64,000 bases of DNA from Nonomuraea gerenzanensis (GTDB lineage: Bacteria > Actinomycetota > Actinomycetes > Streptosporangiales > Streptosporangiaceae): positions 3,658,001 to 3,722,000 of the forward strand of contig NZ_CP084058.1 in NCBI RefSeq assembly GCF_020215645.1. Reading direction: 5' to 3'. The notes under the pieces are model-generated. The model worked only from the letters and a program-made list of their open reading frames with translations, ran no database searches and was not told the DNA's origin. Position numbers and translations under genes: made by a program. Positions 25,536-33,289 of the stretch are shown here, piece by piece. Within the stretch, counting starts at the first letter, position 1, and each line of letters opens with the position of its first letter.

Positions 25536-26821
25536 CAGCGGAAGATGTTCGCCTTCTGCTTCTCGATGCTCGCCAGCAAGGGGTCGATCTGCTCCGGCTC
25601 GCTGACGAACGACTGCAACGACGGGATCATCACGGTGGAGGCGAAGTCGGGCCGGGTGTCACGGTCGAGGAACTGCGCGATGTGCGTGGCCTTCGACACC
25701 AGCTCCGCGCCGCGCTTCTGCAGCGCGCTGTAGCCGGAGGTGTCGGCCTTCGAGCCGGCGGCCAGCGTGCCGGGGTCCAGCCCCGTCGCGATGTTCTGCG
25801 AGGACGGCTGGGCGAAGTGCTTGAGCAGGGCCTTGGCGCCGTCGGCGTTCCTGGCCTTGGCGGAGATCATGTAGCCGTCGATGGGGGCGTCGATCGAGTC
25901 CGTCCCGTACGCCGGGTTGATCTCGGGGAAGGTGAAGAAGTCGAGGTCGTCACGGTCGGCCTCCGGGAACTGCTGGGCGACGAACATGCCGAGCAGGTAC
26001 ATCCCGGTCTTCTTCTGCGCCAGCGACTGCCCGGCCTCCTGCCAGGTACGGCCCAGCGCCGCCGGCTGGTGGTACTGCATCAGCCCCCGCCAGGTCTCGA
26101 AGACCTGCTTGACCTTGGGGTCCGTCCACGACTCCTTGCCGGCCATGAGCGAGATGTGGAAGTCGTAGCCGTTCGTGCGCAGGTTGAGGATGTCGAACGT
26201 GCCCATCGCCGGCCAGCCGTCCTTGTCGGCGAACGCGATCGGGATCAGCCCGTCGGCCTTCATCTTCCTGGCCAGCGCGGTGAACTCGTCGAGCGTGGCC
26301 GGCGGCTCGTACCCCTTGTCCTGCCAGAGGCTCCTGCGGTAGAAGACCGCCCACGGATAGTAGGTGAACGGGATGAAGTACTGCTTGCCGTCCACGCCGG
26401 TCGACTGGTCCTTGAACGCCTGGGTGTAGTTGCCGCCGATCTCCTGCCACACGTCGGAGATGTCGACCGCCAGCCCCTGCTCGGCGAAGAACTGCATGCG
26501 GTAGCCCGCGAACCAGGTGAACACGTCGTCGGGCGTGCCGCGCAGGTAGCGGTTGATGTTCTCCTGGAACGTGTTGTGGTCGACGGTGTTGATCTTCGTG
26601 GTGGCCTGGGTGAAGCCCTTGACCACGGTTTCGAGGGTCTTCTTCGGGATCTCGTCGGAGGCGTTCGAGCCGATCGTGACCGTGCCGAGGTCGCCGCCCG
26701 TGCCGCCGGGCGCGGGGGCGGGGCTGCCGGAGCCGCACCCGGCCAGGACCGCCGGGACGCCGAACGCGGCGGCGGTGCCGAGCAGGAGATGGCGGCGTGA
26801 GATCGGCGGCCGTTGGTTCAT
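25535..26821 (-). CDS. Sugar-binding lipoprotein of ABC transporter
   Basis: 428 aa, extracellular solute-binding protein family 1. Signal sequence with twin Arg (ISRRHLLLGTAAAFGVPAVLAGC) and a lipobox ending LAGC, so it may be Tat-exported and lipid-anchored. The mature chain contains 'YYPWAVFYRRSLWQDKGYEPPATLDEF' and 'DGWPAMGTFDILNLR' typical of oligosaccharide binders. It is the first gene of the importer operon and its stop touches the permease start. An ATTTCG...CGAAAT inverted repeat (26893-26917) upstream may be an operator. Confidence 0.93.
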   Translation of the reverse strand: MNQRPPISRRHLLLGTAAAFGVPAVLAGCGSGSPAPAPGGTGGDLGTVTIGSNASDEIPKKTLETVVKGFTQATTKINTVDHNTFQENINRYLRGTPDDVFTWFAGYRMQFFAEQGLAVDISDVWQEIGGNYTQAFKDQSTGVDGKQYFIPFTYYPWAVFYRRSLWQDKGYEPPATLDEFTALARKMKADGLIPIAFADKDGWPAMGTFDILNLRTNGYDFHISLMAGKESWTDPKVKQVFETWRGLMQYHQPAALGRTWQEAGQSLAQKKTGMYLLGMFVAQQFPEADRDDLDFFTFPEINPAYGTDSIDAPIDGYMISAKARNADGAKALLKHFAQPSSQNIATGLDPGTLAAGSKADTSGYSALQKRGAELVSKATHIAQFLDRDTRPDFASTVMIPSLQSFVSEPEQIDPLLASIEKQKANIFR

Positions 26822-26892
26822 GGTGGATTCCTCCTTGCCGGACCCGTCAGAATCCCCCGAGTTCGCTCACCTTCCCCCATCGAAAAGCCAAC

Positions 26893-26917
26893 ATTTCGGA
26901 CTGTCAACGCACGAAAT
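26893..26917. promoter_or_regulatory. Inverted repeat upstream of the sugar importer operon
   Basis: ATTTCG (26893-26898) and CGAAAT (26912-26917) are separated by 13 nt, about 72 nt before the binding-protein start. It could be a repressor site. No LacI gene is adjacent, so this is weak. Confidence 0.3.
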
Positions 26918-26990
26918 CCGGCATCATCGTGCGGTGCCCACGCCATCGCCGACCTGGCCTGGCGATATGGGCCTGACGATATGGGCCTGG

Positions 26991-27012
26991 CAGGGGGCGG
27001 CGCCGCCCCCTG
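26991..27012 (-). terminator. Terminator-like palindrome after the aldo/keto reductase gene
   Basis: A perfect 22-nt GC palindrome (26991-27012) 51 nt past the stop of the reductase gene on the minus strand. Just beside it (26963-26990) a 14-nt unit (cgatatgggcctga-like) is repeated twice. Confidence 0.55.
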
Positions 27013-27062
27013 AGTCGTCGAGCCCGGCCCGGGGCGGCGGGCCGCCGCCCGCCCCGCAGCCC

Positions 27063-27950
27063 TCACCGAGCGGCGCGGGAGAGCCGCTCGTACTGGTCGT
27101 CCGTCAACGTGATCGACAGAGCGGACACGTTCTCCTCCAGATGGGCGATCGACGACGTCCCGGGGATGGGGATCACCGTGGGGGAGCGGCGCAGCAGCCA
27201 GGCCAGCGACGCCTGCGCCGCCGTGACCCCGATCTCGCCCGCCACCTCCGCCAGCGGGCTGCCCGGCCCGGCGTGCGAGCCGGCCGCGAACGGGAACCAC
27301 GGCAGGAACGCGATCCCGCGCTCGGCCGTGTAGTCCACGACGGGGTCGTGCTCGCGGGTGCTCAGGTTGTACAGGTTCTGGACGCTCGCGATGGGCGTGA
27401 TCTCCGCGGCCTGGCGCAGCTCGTCCACGCCCACCTCGGAGAGCCCGAGGTGGCGCACCTTGCCCTCGTCCCTGAGCTGCTTGAGCGCGCCGATCTGGTC
27501 CGCCAGCGGGTACGCGGGGTCGATGCGGTGCAACTGGAGGAGGTCGATGCGCTCCACGCGCAACCGGCGCAGCGCCAGCTCCGCCTGCTGGCGCAGGTAG
27601 GCCGGGTGGCCGTGGGTGACCCATTCGGTGGGCGACGGGCGCAGCACGCCGACCTTGGTGGCGATCGTCAATTCGCCCGCGTACGGGTGCAGCGCCTCGG
27701 CGATCAGCTCCTCGTTGGCGCCCAGGGCGTAGGCGTCGGCCGTGTCGAACAGCTCGACCCCCAGCTCGGCGGCCCTGCGCAGGAGCGCGATCGCGCCCGC
27801 CCGGTCGGCCGGGGGACGCCAGATGTGCGCCTCGGCGGCGGACAAGGCAGGCTCGGGGCCGTCGGCCAGCCGCATCGCGCCGTAGCCGATCCGGCTCACC
27901 TTGAGGTCGCCACCGAGGAAAAAGGACTCAGGTACTGGAATTTCGCTCAT
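27063..27950 (-). CDS. Aldo/keto reductase
   Basis: 295 aa (beta/alpha)8 NADPH-dependent oxidoreductase. Catalytic tetrad: Asp and Tyr in FDTADAYA, Lys in IATKVG and His in LLQLHRID. Cofactor region 'PIPGTSSIAHLEENV'. The substrate is not evident. It is divergent from a MerR-type regulator. The promoter between them has TTGAAT and TAGCGT separated by 20 nt with a palindrome inside, the layout of MerR-controlled promoters. The -10 box ends 7 nt before the ATG, so the message is probably leaderless. Confidence 0.92.
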   Translation of the reverse strand: MSEIPVPESFFLGGDLKVSRIGYGAMRLADGPEPALSAAEAHIWRPPADRAGAIALLRRAAELGVELFDTADAYALGANEELIAEALHPYAGELTIATKVGVLRPSPTEWVTHGHPAYLRQQAELALRRLRVERIDLLQLHRIDPAYPLADQIGALKQLRDEGKVRHLGLSEVGVDELRQAAEITPIASVQNLYNLSTREHDPVVDYTAERGIAFLPWFPFAAGSHAGPGSPLAEVAGEIGVTAAQASLAWLLRRSPTVIPIPGTSSIAHLEENVSALSITLTDDQYERLSRAAR

Positions 27951-27957
27951 GGCCGTA

Positions 27958-27989
27958 ACGCTAGGACTTCACATAGATGTGAGATTCAA
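27958..27989 (-). promoter_or_regulatory. MerR-type promoter/operator of the aldo/keto reductase gene
   Basis: Read on the minus strand: -35 TTGAAT (27989-27984), a 20-nt spacer, then -10 TAGCGT (27963-27958). Inside the spacer is the palindrome TCACATAGATGTGA (27969-27982). Over-long spacers with a central dyad are the hallmark of promoters activated by MerR proteins through DNA distortion. Confidence 0.6.
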
Positions 27990-28028
27990 GCCGCCAGGCT
28001 GTGAGGAGCGTCACATGAGGATCGGGGG

Positions 28029-28388
28029 TTGTCGCGGGAGACCGGCGTCAGCCCGAGGCTGCTGCGTTACTACGAGGAGCAGGGCCTGCTCACCTCCCAC
28101 CGCGGGGAGGGCGGCCACCGGCGCTACGACCAGGACGCTCCCACGGTCGTCCGCCGGATCCGCACGCTGCTCGCCGCAGGGCTGCCGACCAAGGTCATCA
28201 GGGACGTGCTGCCGTGCGCGTCCGGCTCGGGCGAGGTGCTCGACGCCTGCACGCTGGGGCACCTGCGCGAGCGCCTGGCGGGGCTGGAGGAGCAGCTCGC
28301 CGAGATCCAGCGGACCCGCGACAGTCTGGCCGCGCTCGTGGCCGGCACGGAGGGCACGACGGAGCAGGCAGCCGCAAGGGCCGCCTGA
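28029..28388 (+). CDS. MerR-family regulator, apparently frameshifted at its N-terminus
   Basis: The MerR helix-turn-helix is clear (LSRETGVSPRLLRYYEEQGLLTSHRGEGGHRRYDQD), followed by the dimerisation coil (LRERLAGLEEQLAEIQRTRDSLAALV). The family begins 'MRIGELS'. Here ATGAGGATCGGG (28015-28026) with GAGGAG 6 nt upstream encodes MRIG in another frame, and the remainder continues in the +2 frame after a G-run. One base seems lost near 28026-28029. A TTG at 28029 with GAGG 8 nt upstream might still give a protein lacking the first six residues. It is divergent from the aldo/keto reductase, its likely target. It is either a real mutation or a sequencing error in GGGGG. Confidence 0.7.
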   Translation: MSRETGVSPRLLRYYEEQGLLTSHRGEGGHRRYDQDAPTVVRRIRTLLAAGLPTKVIRDVLPCASGSGEVLDACTLGHLRERLAGLEEQLAEIQRTRDSLAALVAGTEGTTEQAAARAA

Positions 28389-28408
28389 CCCCCGAGGCGC
28401 CGGAGGGC

Positions 28409-30157
28409 TCAGTGCCCGCCGTACAGGTCGTCGACCTCCTTGGCGAAGTCGCGCATCACCAGGTTGCGCTTGACCTTGAGGGTCGGCGTGAGATGCCCGC
28501 TCTCCTCGGTGATGTCGGCGTCCAGGATCACGAACTTCTTGATCTGCTCGGCCTTGGACACCGACAGGTTGGCCCGGTCCACCGCGCCCTGGATCTCCGC
28601 CTGCACCTGGGGGTCGCCGCGCAGCTCCGCCATCTTGGCGCCGGCCGGGACGGCCTCGGGGTCGAGCGTGATCAGCGCCGCGACGAACGGCCGGCCGTCG
28701 CCCACGATCATCGCCTGGGAGATCAGCGGGTGCGCGCGCAGCGCGTCCTCCAGCGGGCCGGGGGCGACGTTCTTGCCCGCCGCCGTCACCAGGATCTCCT
28801 TCTTGCGCCCGGTGATCCGCAGGTAGCCGTCGGAGTCGAGCTCGCCGATGTCGCCGGTGTGGAACCAGCCGGCGGCGTCGATCACGTCGTCGGTCGCGGT
28901 GTCGTTCTTCCAGTAGCCGGGGAAGACGTTGCGGCCCTTGGCCAGGATCTCGCCGTCGTCGTCGATGCGCAGCGTGACGCCGGGCAGCGGCTTGCCGACG
29001 GTGCCGATCTTGTTGGCGCCCGGCATGTTGACCGAGACCGGGGCCGAGGTCTCGGTGAGGCCGTAGCCCTCGAAGACCTCGATGCCGACGCCGCGGAAGA
29101 AGTGGCCGAGCCGGTCGCCCAGCGCGGAGCCGCCGCACACCGCGGCCGACAGGCGGCCGCCGGTGGCCGCGCGCAGCTTGGTGTACACCAGCTTGTCGAA
29201 CAGCGCCCGCCGCAGCCGCAGCCCGAGCGGCGCGCCGCCGGAGCTCTCCGCCTTGCTCCAGGCCACCGCCACGTCCACCGCGCGGGCGAAGATCTTGCCC
29301 TTGCCGCCGGAGATGGCCTTCTGCTCGGCGCCGTTGTAGACCTTCTCGAACACGCGCGGCACGCCCAGCAGGAACGTCGGCTGGAAGTCCTGGAGGTCGG
29401 GGGCGACGTTCTTCATGTTGGGGGTGTGCGCCATGACGGCCCCCGCCTCGATGAGCACGACCTGGATCATCCGCGCGAAGATGTGCGCCAGGGGCAGGAA
29501 CAGCAGCGCGGCCGGGTCCTTGCGGGCGAACAGCGGCTCCAGCGGCCCCCGCAGCACGTTGAGCGCGGTGAACAGCAGGTTGTCGTGGGTGATCCGGCAG
29601 CCCTTGGGCCGGCCCGTGGTGCCCGAGGTGTAGACGACCGTGGCCAGGTCGGCGGAGCTGACCCGCTTCCTGCGCTCGTCGACCTCGGAGTCGGTGACGT
29701 CGCCGGTCTCCAGCGTGCCGTCCACCCGCCACAGCGCCTTCAGCTCGGGCGCCGCCTCCCTCACCGTCTCCTCGTGCCCGTCGAGCTCGACGAAGGCCGC
29801 CTTGGCCTCGCTGTCCTGCAGGATCCACCTGACCTGCTCGACCGAGGAGGTCTCGTAGATCGGCACGGTCACCGCGCCGACGGCCCAGATGGCGTAGTCG
29901 ACCAGCGTCCACTCGTAGCGGGTGCGCGACATGAGCGCGACCCTGTCGCCGTGCTCGACGCCCGCCGCGATGAGCCCCTTGGCGACCTCGAGCACCTGGT
30001 CGCGGAACTCGGCCGCGGTGACGACGGGCCAGCCCGTGCCGACCTTGCGACGCATCACGACCGCGCCCGGCTCCTGCTCGGCGCGCCGGAAGACGGTGTC
30101 GGCCAGGCCCGCCGAAGCGGGCACGTCGACCAGGACGGGGACGCTGTACTCGCGCAC
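28409..30157 (-). CDS. Long-chain fatty acid-CoA ligase (FadD15-like AMP-forming synthetase)
   Basis: 582 aa ANL-family enzyme that activates fatty acids with ATP and CoA. P-loop 'YTSGTTGRPKG', 'EGYGLTETSAPVSVN' (A5), 'GWFHTGDIGELDSDGYLRITGRKKE' (A7/A8) and a C-terminal Lys in 'LTPTLKVKR'. GTG start with GAGGAG 8 nt upstream. The length and the 'PIYETSSVEQVRWIL' segment fit FadD15-type cytosolic ligases. It is divergent from the phosphoesterase cluster, as in Streptomyces. Confidence 0.93.
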   Translation of the reverse strand: MREYSVPVLVDVPASAGLADTVFRRAEQEPGAVVMRRKVGTGWPVVTAAEFRDQVLEVAKGLIAAGVEHGDRVALMSRTRYEWTLVDYAIWAVGAVTVPIYETSSVEQVRWILQDSEAKAAFVELDGHEETVREAAPELKALWRVDGTLETGDVTDSEVDERRKRVSSADLATVVYTSGTTGRPKGCRITHDNLLFTALNVLRGPLEPLFARKDPAALLFLPLAHIFARMIQVVLIEAGAVMAHTPNMKNVAPDLQDFQPTFLLGVPRVFEKVYNGAEQKAISGGKGKIFARAVDVAVAWSKAESSGGAPLGLRLRRALFDKLVYTKLRAATGGRLSAAVCGGSALGDRLGHFFRGVGIEVFEGYGLTETSAPVSVNMPGANKIGTVGKPLPGVTLRIDDDGEILAKGRNVFPGYWKNDTATDDVIDAAGWFHTGDIGELDSDGYLRITGRKKEILVTAAGKNVAPGPLEDALRAHPLISQAMIVGDGRPFVAALITLDPEAVPAGAKMAELRGDPQVQAEIQGAVDRANLSVSKAEQIKKFVILDADITEESGHLTPTLKVKRNLVMRDFAKEVDDLYGGH

Positions 30158-30307
30158 GAACTCAACTCCTCTTCGGTGACCGCCTGGACGTTACCGCCTT
30201 AAGTTACGCGCCGGTAGCTCCGTCATTGAGGCGTTATGAAGGGCGTTTCTCACGCTAGCAGCCGTCGCCCGCCGGTACGCGCACCGGAATCGGCCGATCC
30301 GGCGGCT

Positions 30308-30320
30308 TAGGATCTCCCTC
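30308..30320 (+). promoter_or_regulatory. -10 box of a probable leaderless promoter (phosphoesterase gene)
   Basis: TAGGAT (30308-30313) followed by 7 nt and the ATG at 30321. No ribosome site stands between. Confidence 0.4.
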
Positions 30321-31088
30321 ATGAGGGTCCATGTCGTCAGTGACGTCCACGGCAGAGCCGACGCCCTGGCCCGCGCGGCCGACGGCGCCGACGCGCTGAT
30401 CTGCCTCGGCGACCTGATCCTGTTCGTCGACTACGACGACCACGCGCAGGGCATCTTCGCCGACCTGTTCGGCGCCGAGAACGCCAGGCGGTTCATCGAG
30501 CTGCGCACGGCCAAGCGGTTCGACGAGGCCAGAGCCATGTCGGCGAAGCTGTGGGCGACGCTCGACGGCGACCCGCGTGAGCACATCGAGCAGAACGTGC
30601 GCGGCCAGTACGAAACCCTCTTCACCGCCATGCCCACCCCCGCCTACCTCACCTACGGCAACGTGGACCTGCCCCGCCTGTGGGCCGACTACCTCAGGCC
30701 GGGCCACCACGTGCTCGACGGCCAGGTGACGGAGATCGGCGGCCTGCGCTTCGGCTTCGTGGGCGGCGGGCTCAGGACCCCGTACCGCACCCCGCACGAG
30801 CTGACCGACGAGGAGTACGCCGCCAAGGTCGAGGCCGTCGGCGAGGTGGACGTGCTGTGCTGCCACATCCCGCCCGCGCTGCCCGAGCTGCTCTACGACG
30901 TGGTGGCCCGGCGGTTCGAGCGCGGCAGCGAGGCGACGCTGGCGGCGATCAGGCGCACCCAGCCGCGTTACGCGCTGTTCGGCCACGTGCACAACCCCCT
31001 GCGCGCGCGAGCCCGGGTGGGACGCACCGAATGTGTGAACGTGGGGCATTTCCGGGGGAAGGGGGTTCCGTACGTCCTCGAATGGTGA
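30321..31088 (+). CDS. Calcineurin-like metallophosphoesterase
   Basis: 255 aa. Metal-binding motifs in order: SDVHG (residues 7-11), GDLILF, YGNVD (Asn of the GNH/GN motif, with Val in place of His), CCHIPP and GHVHNP. This is a dinuclear-metal phosphoesterase acting on a phosphomonoester or diester; the substrate is unknown. It heads a run of same-strand genes (SRPBCC, ArsA-like ATPase, DUF5304, glucokinase) whose order is shared with other actinomycetes. Confidence 0.87.
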   Translation: MRVHVVSDVHGRADALARAADGADALICLGDLILFVDYDDHAQGIFADLFGAENARRFIELRTAKRFDEARAMSAKLWATLDGDPREHIEQNVRGQYETLFTAMPTPAYLTYGNVDLPRLWADYLRPGHHVLDGQVTEIGGLRFGFVGGGLRTPYRTPHELTDEEYAAKVEAVGEVDVLCCHIPPALPELLYDVVARRFERGSEATLAAIRRTQPRYALFGHVHNPLRARARVGRTECVNVGHFRGKGVPYVLEW

Positions 31089-31136
31089 TCTGACCGGCAC
31101 CGTGCAGCGGTCCGCCGCGGTCGGCGGTTTGTGCAC

Positions 31137-31148
31137 TACGGTGGTCGC
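31137..31148 (+). promoter_or_regulatory. -10 box of a probable leaderless promoter (SRPBCC gene)
   Basis: TACGGT (31137-31142) lies 6 nt before the ATG at 31149, again with no ribosome-binding site. Confidence 0.4.
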
Positions 31149-31583
31149 ATGTCTGATCGCACCACTTCGAGCATCACCATCGGCGCCCCGCAGGCCGACG
31201 TGATGGCGGTGATCGCGGACTTCCCCTCCTATCCGGAGTGGGCCGGGCAGGTCAAGCGCGCCGAGGTCCTCAGCACCGACACCGACGGCAGGCCGCAGAC
31301 GGTGCGGTTCGCCCTGGACGCCGGCCCGATCAGCGACACCTACACCCTGGCCTACACCTGGGAGGGTGACGGCGTGCGCTGGCAGGTGGCCGAGCCCGGG
31401 AAGATGGTCTCCGACCTCCGGGGGAGTTACCGGCTCGCCGGCGCGGGCAGTGGCACCGAGGTGACGTACGAGCTGACGGTCGATCTCAGCGTGCCGATGA
31501 TCGGCCTGATCAAGCGCAAGGCGGAGAAGGTGATCGTGGACACCGCGCTCAAGGGCCTCAAGAAGCGCGTCGAAGGCCGCTGA
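31149..31583 (+). CDS. SRPBCC (START/polyketide cyclase-like) lipid-binding family protein
   Basis: 144 aa helix-grip fold: 'TTSSITIGAPQADVMAVIADFPSYPEWAGQVKRAEVL' at the start and 'VIVDTALKGLKKRVEG' as the C-terminal helix lining a hydrophobic pocket. It probably binds a hydrophobic ligand or lipid; no catalytic residues are evident. Its stop is one base before the TTG start of the ArsA/Get3-like ATPase, so the two are probably co-translated. Confidence 0.87.
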   Translation: MSDRTTSSITIGAPQADVMAVIADFPSYPEWAGQVKRAEVLSTDTDGRPQTVRFALDAGPISDTYTLAYTWEGDGVRWQVAEPGKMVSDLRGSYRLAGAGSGTEVTYELTVDLSVPMIGLIKRKAEKVIVDTALKGLKKRVEGR

Positions 31584-31584
31584 G

Positions 31585-32790
31585 TTGAGCCCGCGGGTCC
31601 TGCTGTTCACGGGCAAGGGCGGCGTCGGCAAGACGACGGCCGCCGCGGCCACCGCCACGCTCGCCGCCGGGCGCGGCCTCAAGACGCTCATCATCTCCAC
31701 CGACACGGCGCACTCCCTGTCCGACGCGCTGGCCGCGGCGCCGGGTGAGATCGTGCCCGGCCTGCACCTGCACCAGGTCGACACACAGAAGTCGCTGGAG
31801 CGCCACTGGGGCGAGCTGCAGGAGTACGCCAGGGGAGTGCTGGCCGAGCTGGGGCTCGACCAGATCACCTCCGAGGAGATCACCGTCCTGCCGGGCGCGG
31901 AAGAGGTCATCGCCCTGCTGGAGCTGCGCGAGCACGCCCGCGAGGGCCGCTGGGACGTGATCGTGGTCGACTGCGCGCCCACCGCCGAGACGCTGCGCCT
32001 GCTGGCCCTGCCCGAGGCGCTCGACTGGCACGTCAGCCGGCTCATGCCGGTCGGGCGCAAGCTGGTGCGGCTCGTCGCGCCGTTCGTGCGCGGCGTGGCC
32101 CGCGTGAGCGCCCCCGGAGAGGACGTGATGAGCGCCGGCGAGCGCTTCCACCGCGGCCTGATGGAGGTGCGCGAGCTGCTCACCGGCGACCACGCCTCCG
32201 TGCGCCTCGTGCTCACTCCCGAGTCGGTGGTGCTCGCCGAGGCCAGGCGCACCCTGACCTCACTCAGCCTGTACGGCTACCGCGTCGACGCCGTCATCGC
32301 CAACCGGGTCTTCCCCGGGGAGGGCGCCGACGAGTGGCGCGCCCGCTGGGTGGCGGCGCAGTCCCGGCTGCTGGCCGAGGCGGAGCAGTCGTTCGCGCCG
32401 CTGCCCGTGCACGTCGTGCCGTACCTGCCCGCCGAGCCCGTCGGCAGGGACGCCCTGGCCGACCTGGGCGCCGCGATGTACGGCGAGGCCGACCCGTTCG
32501 CCCCGCACGCCGTCGAGCCGCCGCTGCGGATGAGCGCCGACGAGCTGACGCTGGCCCTGCCCGGCGCCGACCGCGGCGACGTGGACCTGGCCCGCAAGGG
32601 CGACGAGCTGATCATCACCGCCGGGCCGTACCGGCGGATCCTGGCGCTGCCCGTGGCGCTGGCCCGCAGGAAGATCAGCGGGGCGGAGCTGCGCGACGGC
32701 GTGCTGCGCGTCCGCTGGGCCGCCGCGCAGGGCTCGGCGGAGACGGGGTCTGGGCTACCGTTCGGCTCAGGGAGCGAATCCGCGCCCTGA
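31585..32790 (+). CDS. ArsA/Get3-like anion-transporting ATPase family protein
   Basis: 401 aa. Deviant Walker A 'FTGKGGVGKTT' near residues 8-18, switch I 'STDTAHSLSDAL' and switch II-type 'VVDCAPTAETLRLL'. A small all-beta C-terminal domain (LARKGDELIITAGPYRRILALP) resembles the ArsA HSP20-like domain. The arsenite-binding Cys triad is missing, so arsenic export is unlikely; a Get3-like targeting or chaperone role for the SRPBCC or envelope proteins is possible. TTG start one base after the SRPBCC stop. Confidence 0.88.
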   Translation: MSPRVLLFTGKGGVGKTTAAAATATLAAGRGLKTLIISTDTAHSLSDALAAAPGEIVPGLHLHQVDTQKSLERHWGELQEYARGVLAELGLDQITSEEITVLPGAEEVIALLELREHAREGRWDVIVVDCAPTAETLRLLALPEALDWHVSRLMPVGRKLVRLVAPFVRGVARVSAPGEDVMSAGERFHRGLMEVRELLTGDHASVRLVLTPESVVLAEARRTLTSLSLYGYRVDAVIANRVFPGEGADEWRARWVAAQSRLLAEAEQSFAPLPVHVVPYLPAEPVGRDALADLGAAMYGEADPFAPHAVEPPLRMSADELTLALPGADRGDVDLARKGDELIITAGPYRRILALPVALARRKISGAELRDGVLRVRWAAAQGSAETGSGLPFGSGSESAP

Positions 32791-32838
32791 GGAGTTGAAC
32801 ATGGAGGAGCCAGACCCCGCACGCCAGGAAGGGCCAAG

Positions 32839-33276
32839 ATGAGCGAGAGCCAGGACAGAGACCCGATCGGCACCGTCGCCGACGAGGCACGCAAGTTGTT
32901 CGACTCGATCCAGGGGCGGGCCACCCGCCAGGTCGGCAGGAGTGTGTTCAACTCCTTCACCGGCGGCCCCCGCAGGGAGCGGGACGTGTGGGAGGAGGCC
33001 GTCTCCGAGCCGCACGACGAGTACATCTGCCGCGCCTGCCCCGTCTGCCGGGCGATCGCGGCGCAGCGGGAGTCGGGCAGCGACGTGACCGGGCACCTGA
33101 TGGCCGCGGGCGGCGAGCTGTTCGCCGCGGTCAAGGGCGCGCTCGACGCGCTGAGCAAGCCCGCGCCGCGCACCGGCGGGCCCAGGGAAGACGGGCGCGA
33201 GGACCGGCGTGACGACCGGCGTGACGACCGGCGCGACGACGGGCGCGACGACGTGGAACACATAGATCTGAACTAG
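32839..33276 (+). CDS. DUF5304-type protein (SCO2127-like) upstream of glucokinase
   Basis: 145 aa. A helical N-terminal part is followed by a CRACPVCRAI segment (two CxxC-like Cys pairs, possibly metal-binding) and a highly charged tail of DDRR/REDRR units. The position just before the ROK glucokinase gene (13-nt gap) matches the Streptomyces gene SCO2127, reported to enhance glucose uptake and glucose-kinase-dependent carbon repression. ATG with GGAAGG upstream. The molecular function is unknown. Confidence 0.75.
   Translation: MSESQDRDPIGTVADEARKLFDSIQGRATRQVGRSVFNSFTGGPRRERDVWEEAVSEPHDEYICRACPVCRAIAAQRESGSDVTGHLMAAGGELFAAVKGALDALSKPAPRTGGPREDGREDRRDDRRDDRRDDGRDDVEHIDLN
33196..33252 (+). 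repeat. 12-nt tandem repeat coding for DDRR units
   Basis: About four copies of a gaccggcgtgac-type 12-mer at the 3' end of the DUF5304 gene. Degeneration is towards the end. Confidence 0.75.
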
Positions 33277-33289
33277 GGAGACACGGGGC

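Noticed and set aside
28011..29912. Long alternative frame across the acyl-CoA ligase gene on the same strand
   Set aside because: The ligase frame holds all family motifs; the alternative is Gly/Arg-rich shadow sequence.
31585..32790. Arsenite pump ATPase (ArsA) for metal resistance
   Set aside because: The arsenite-binding Cys residues and any ArsB-type partner are missing.
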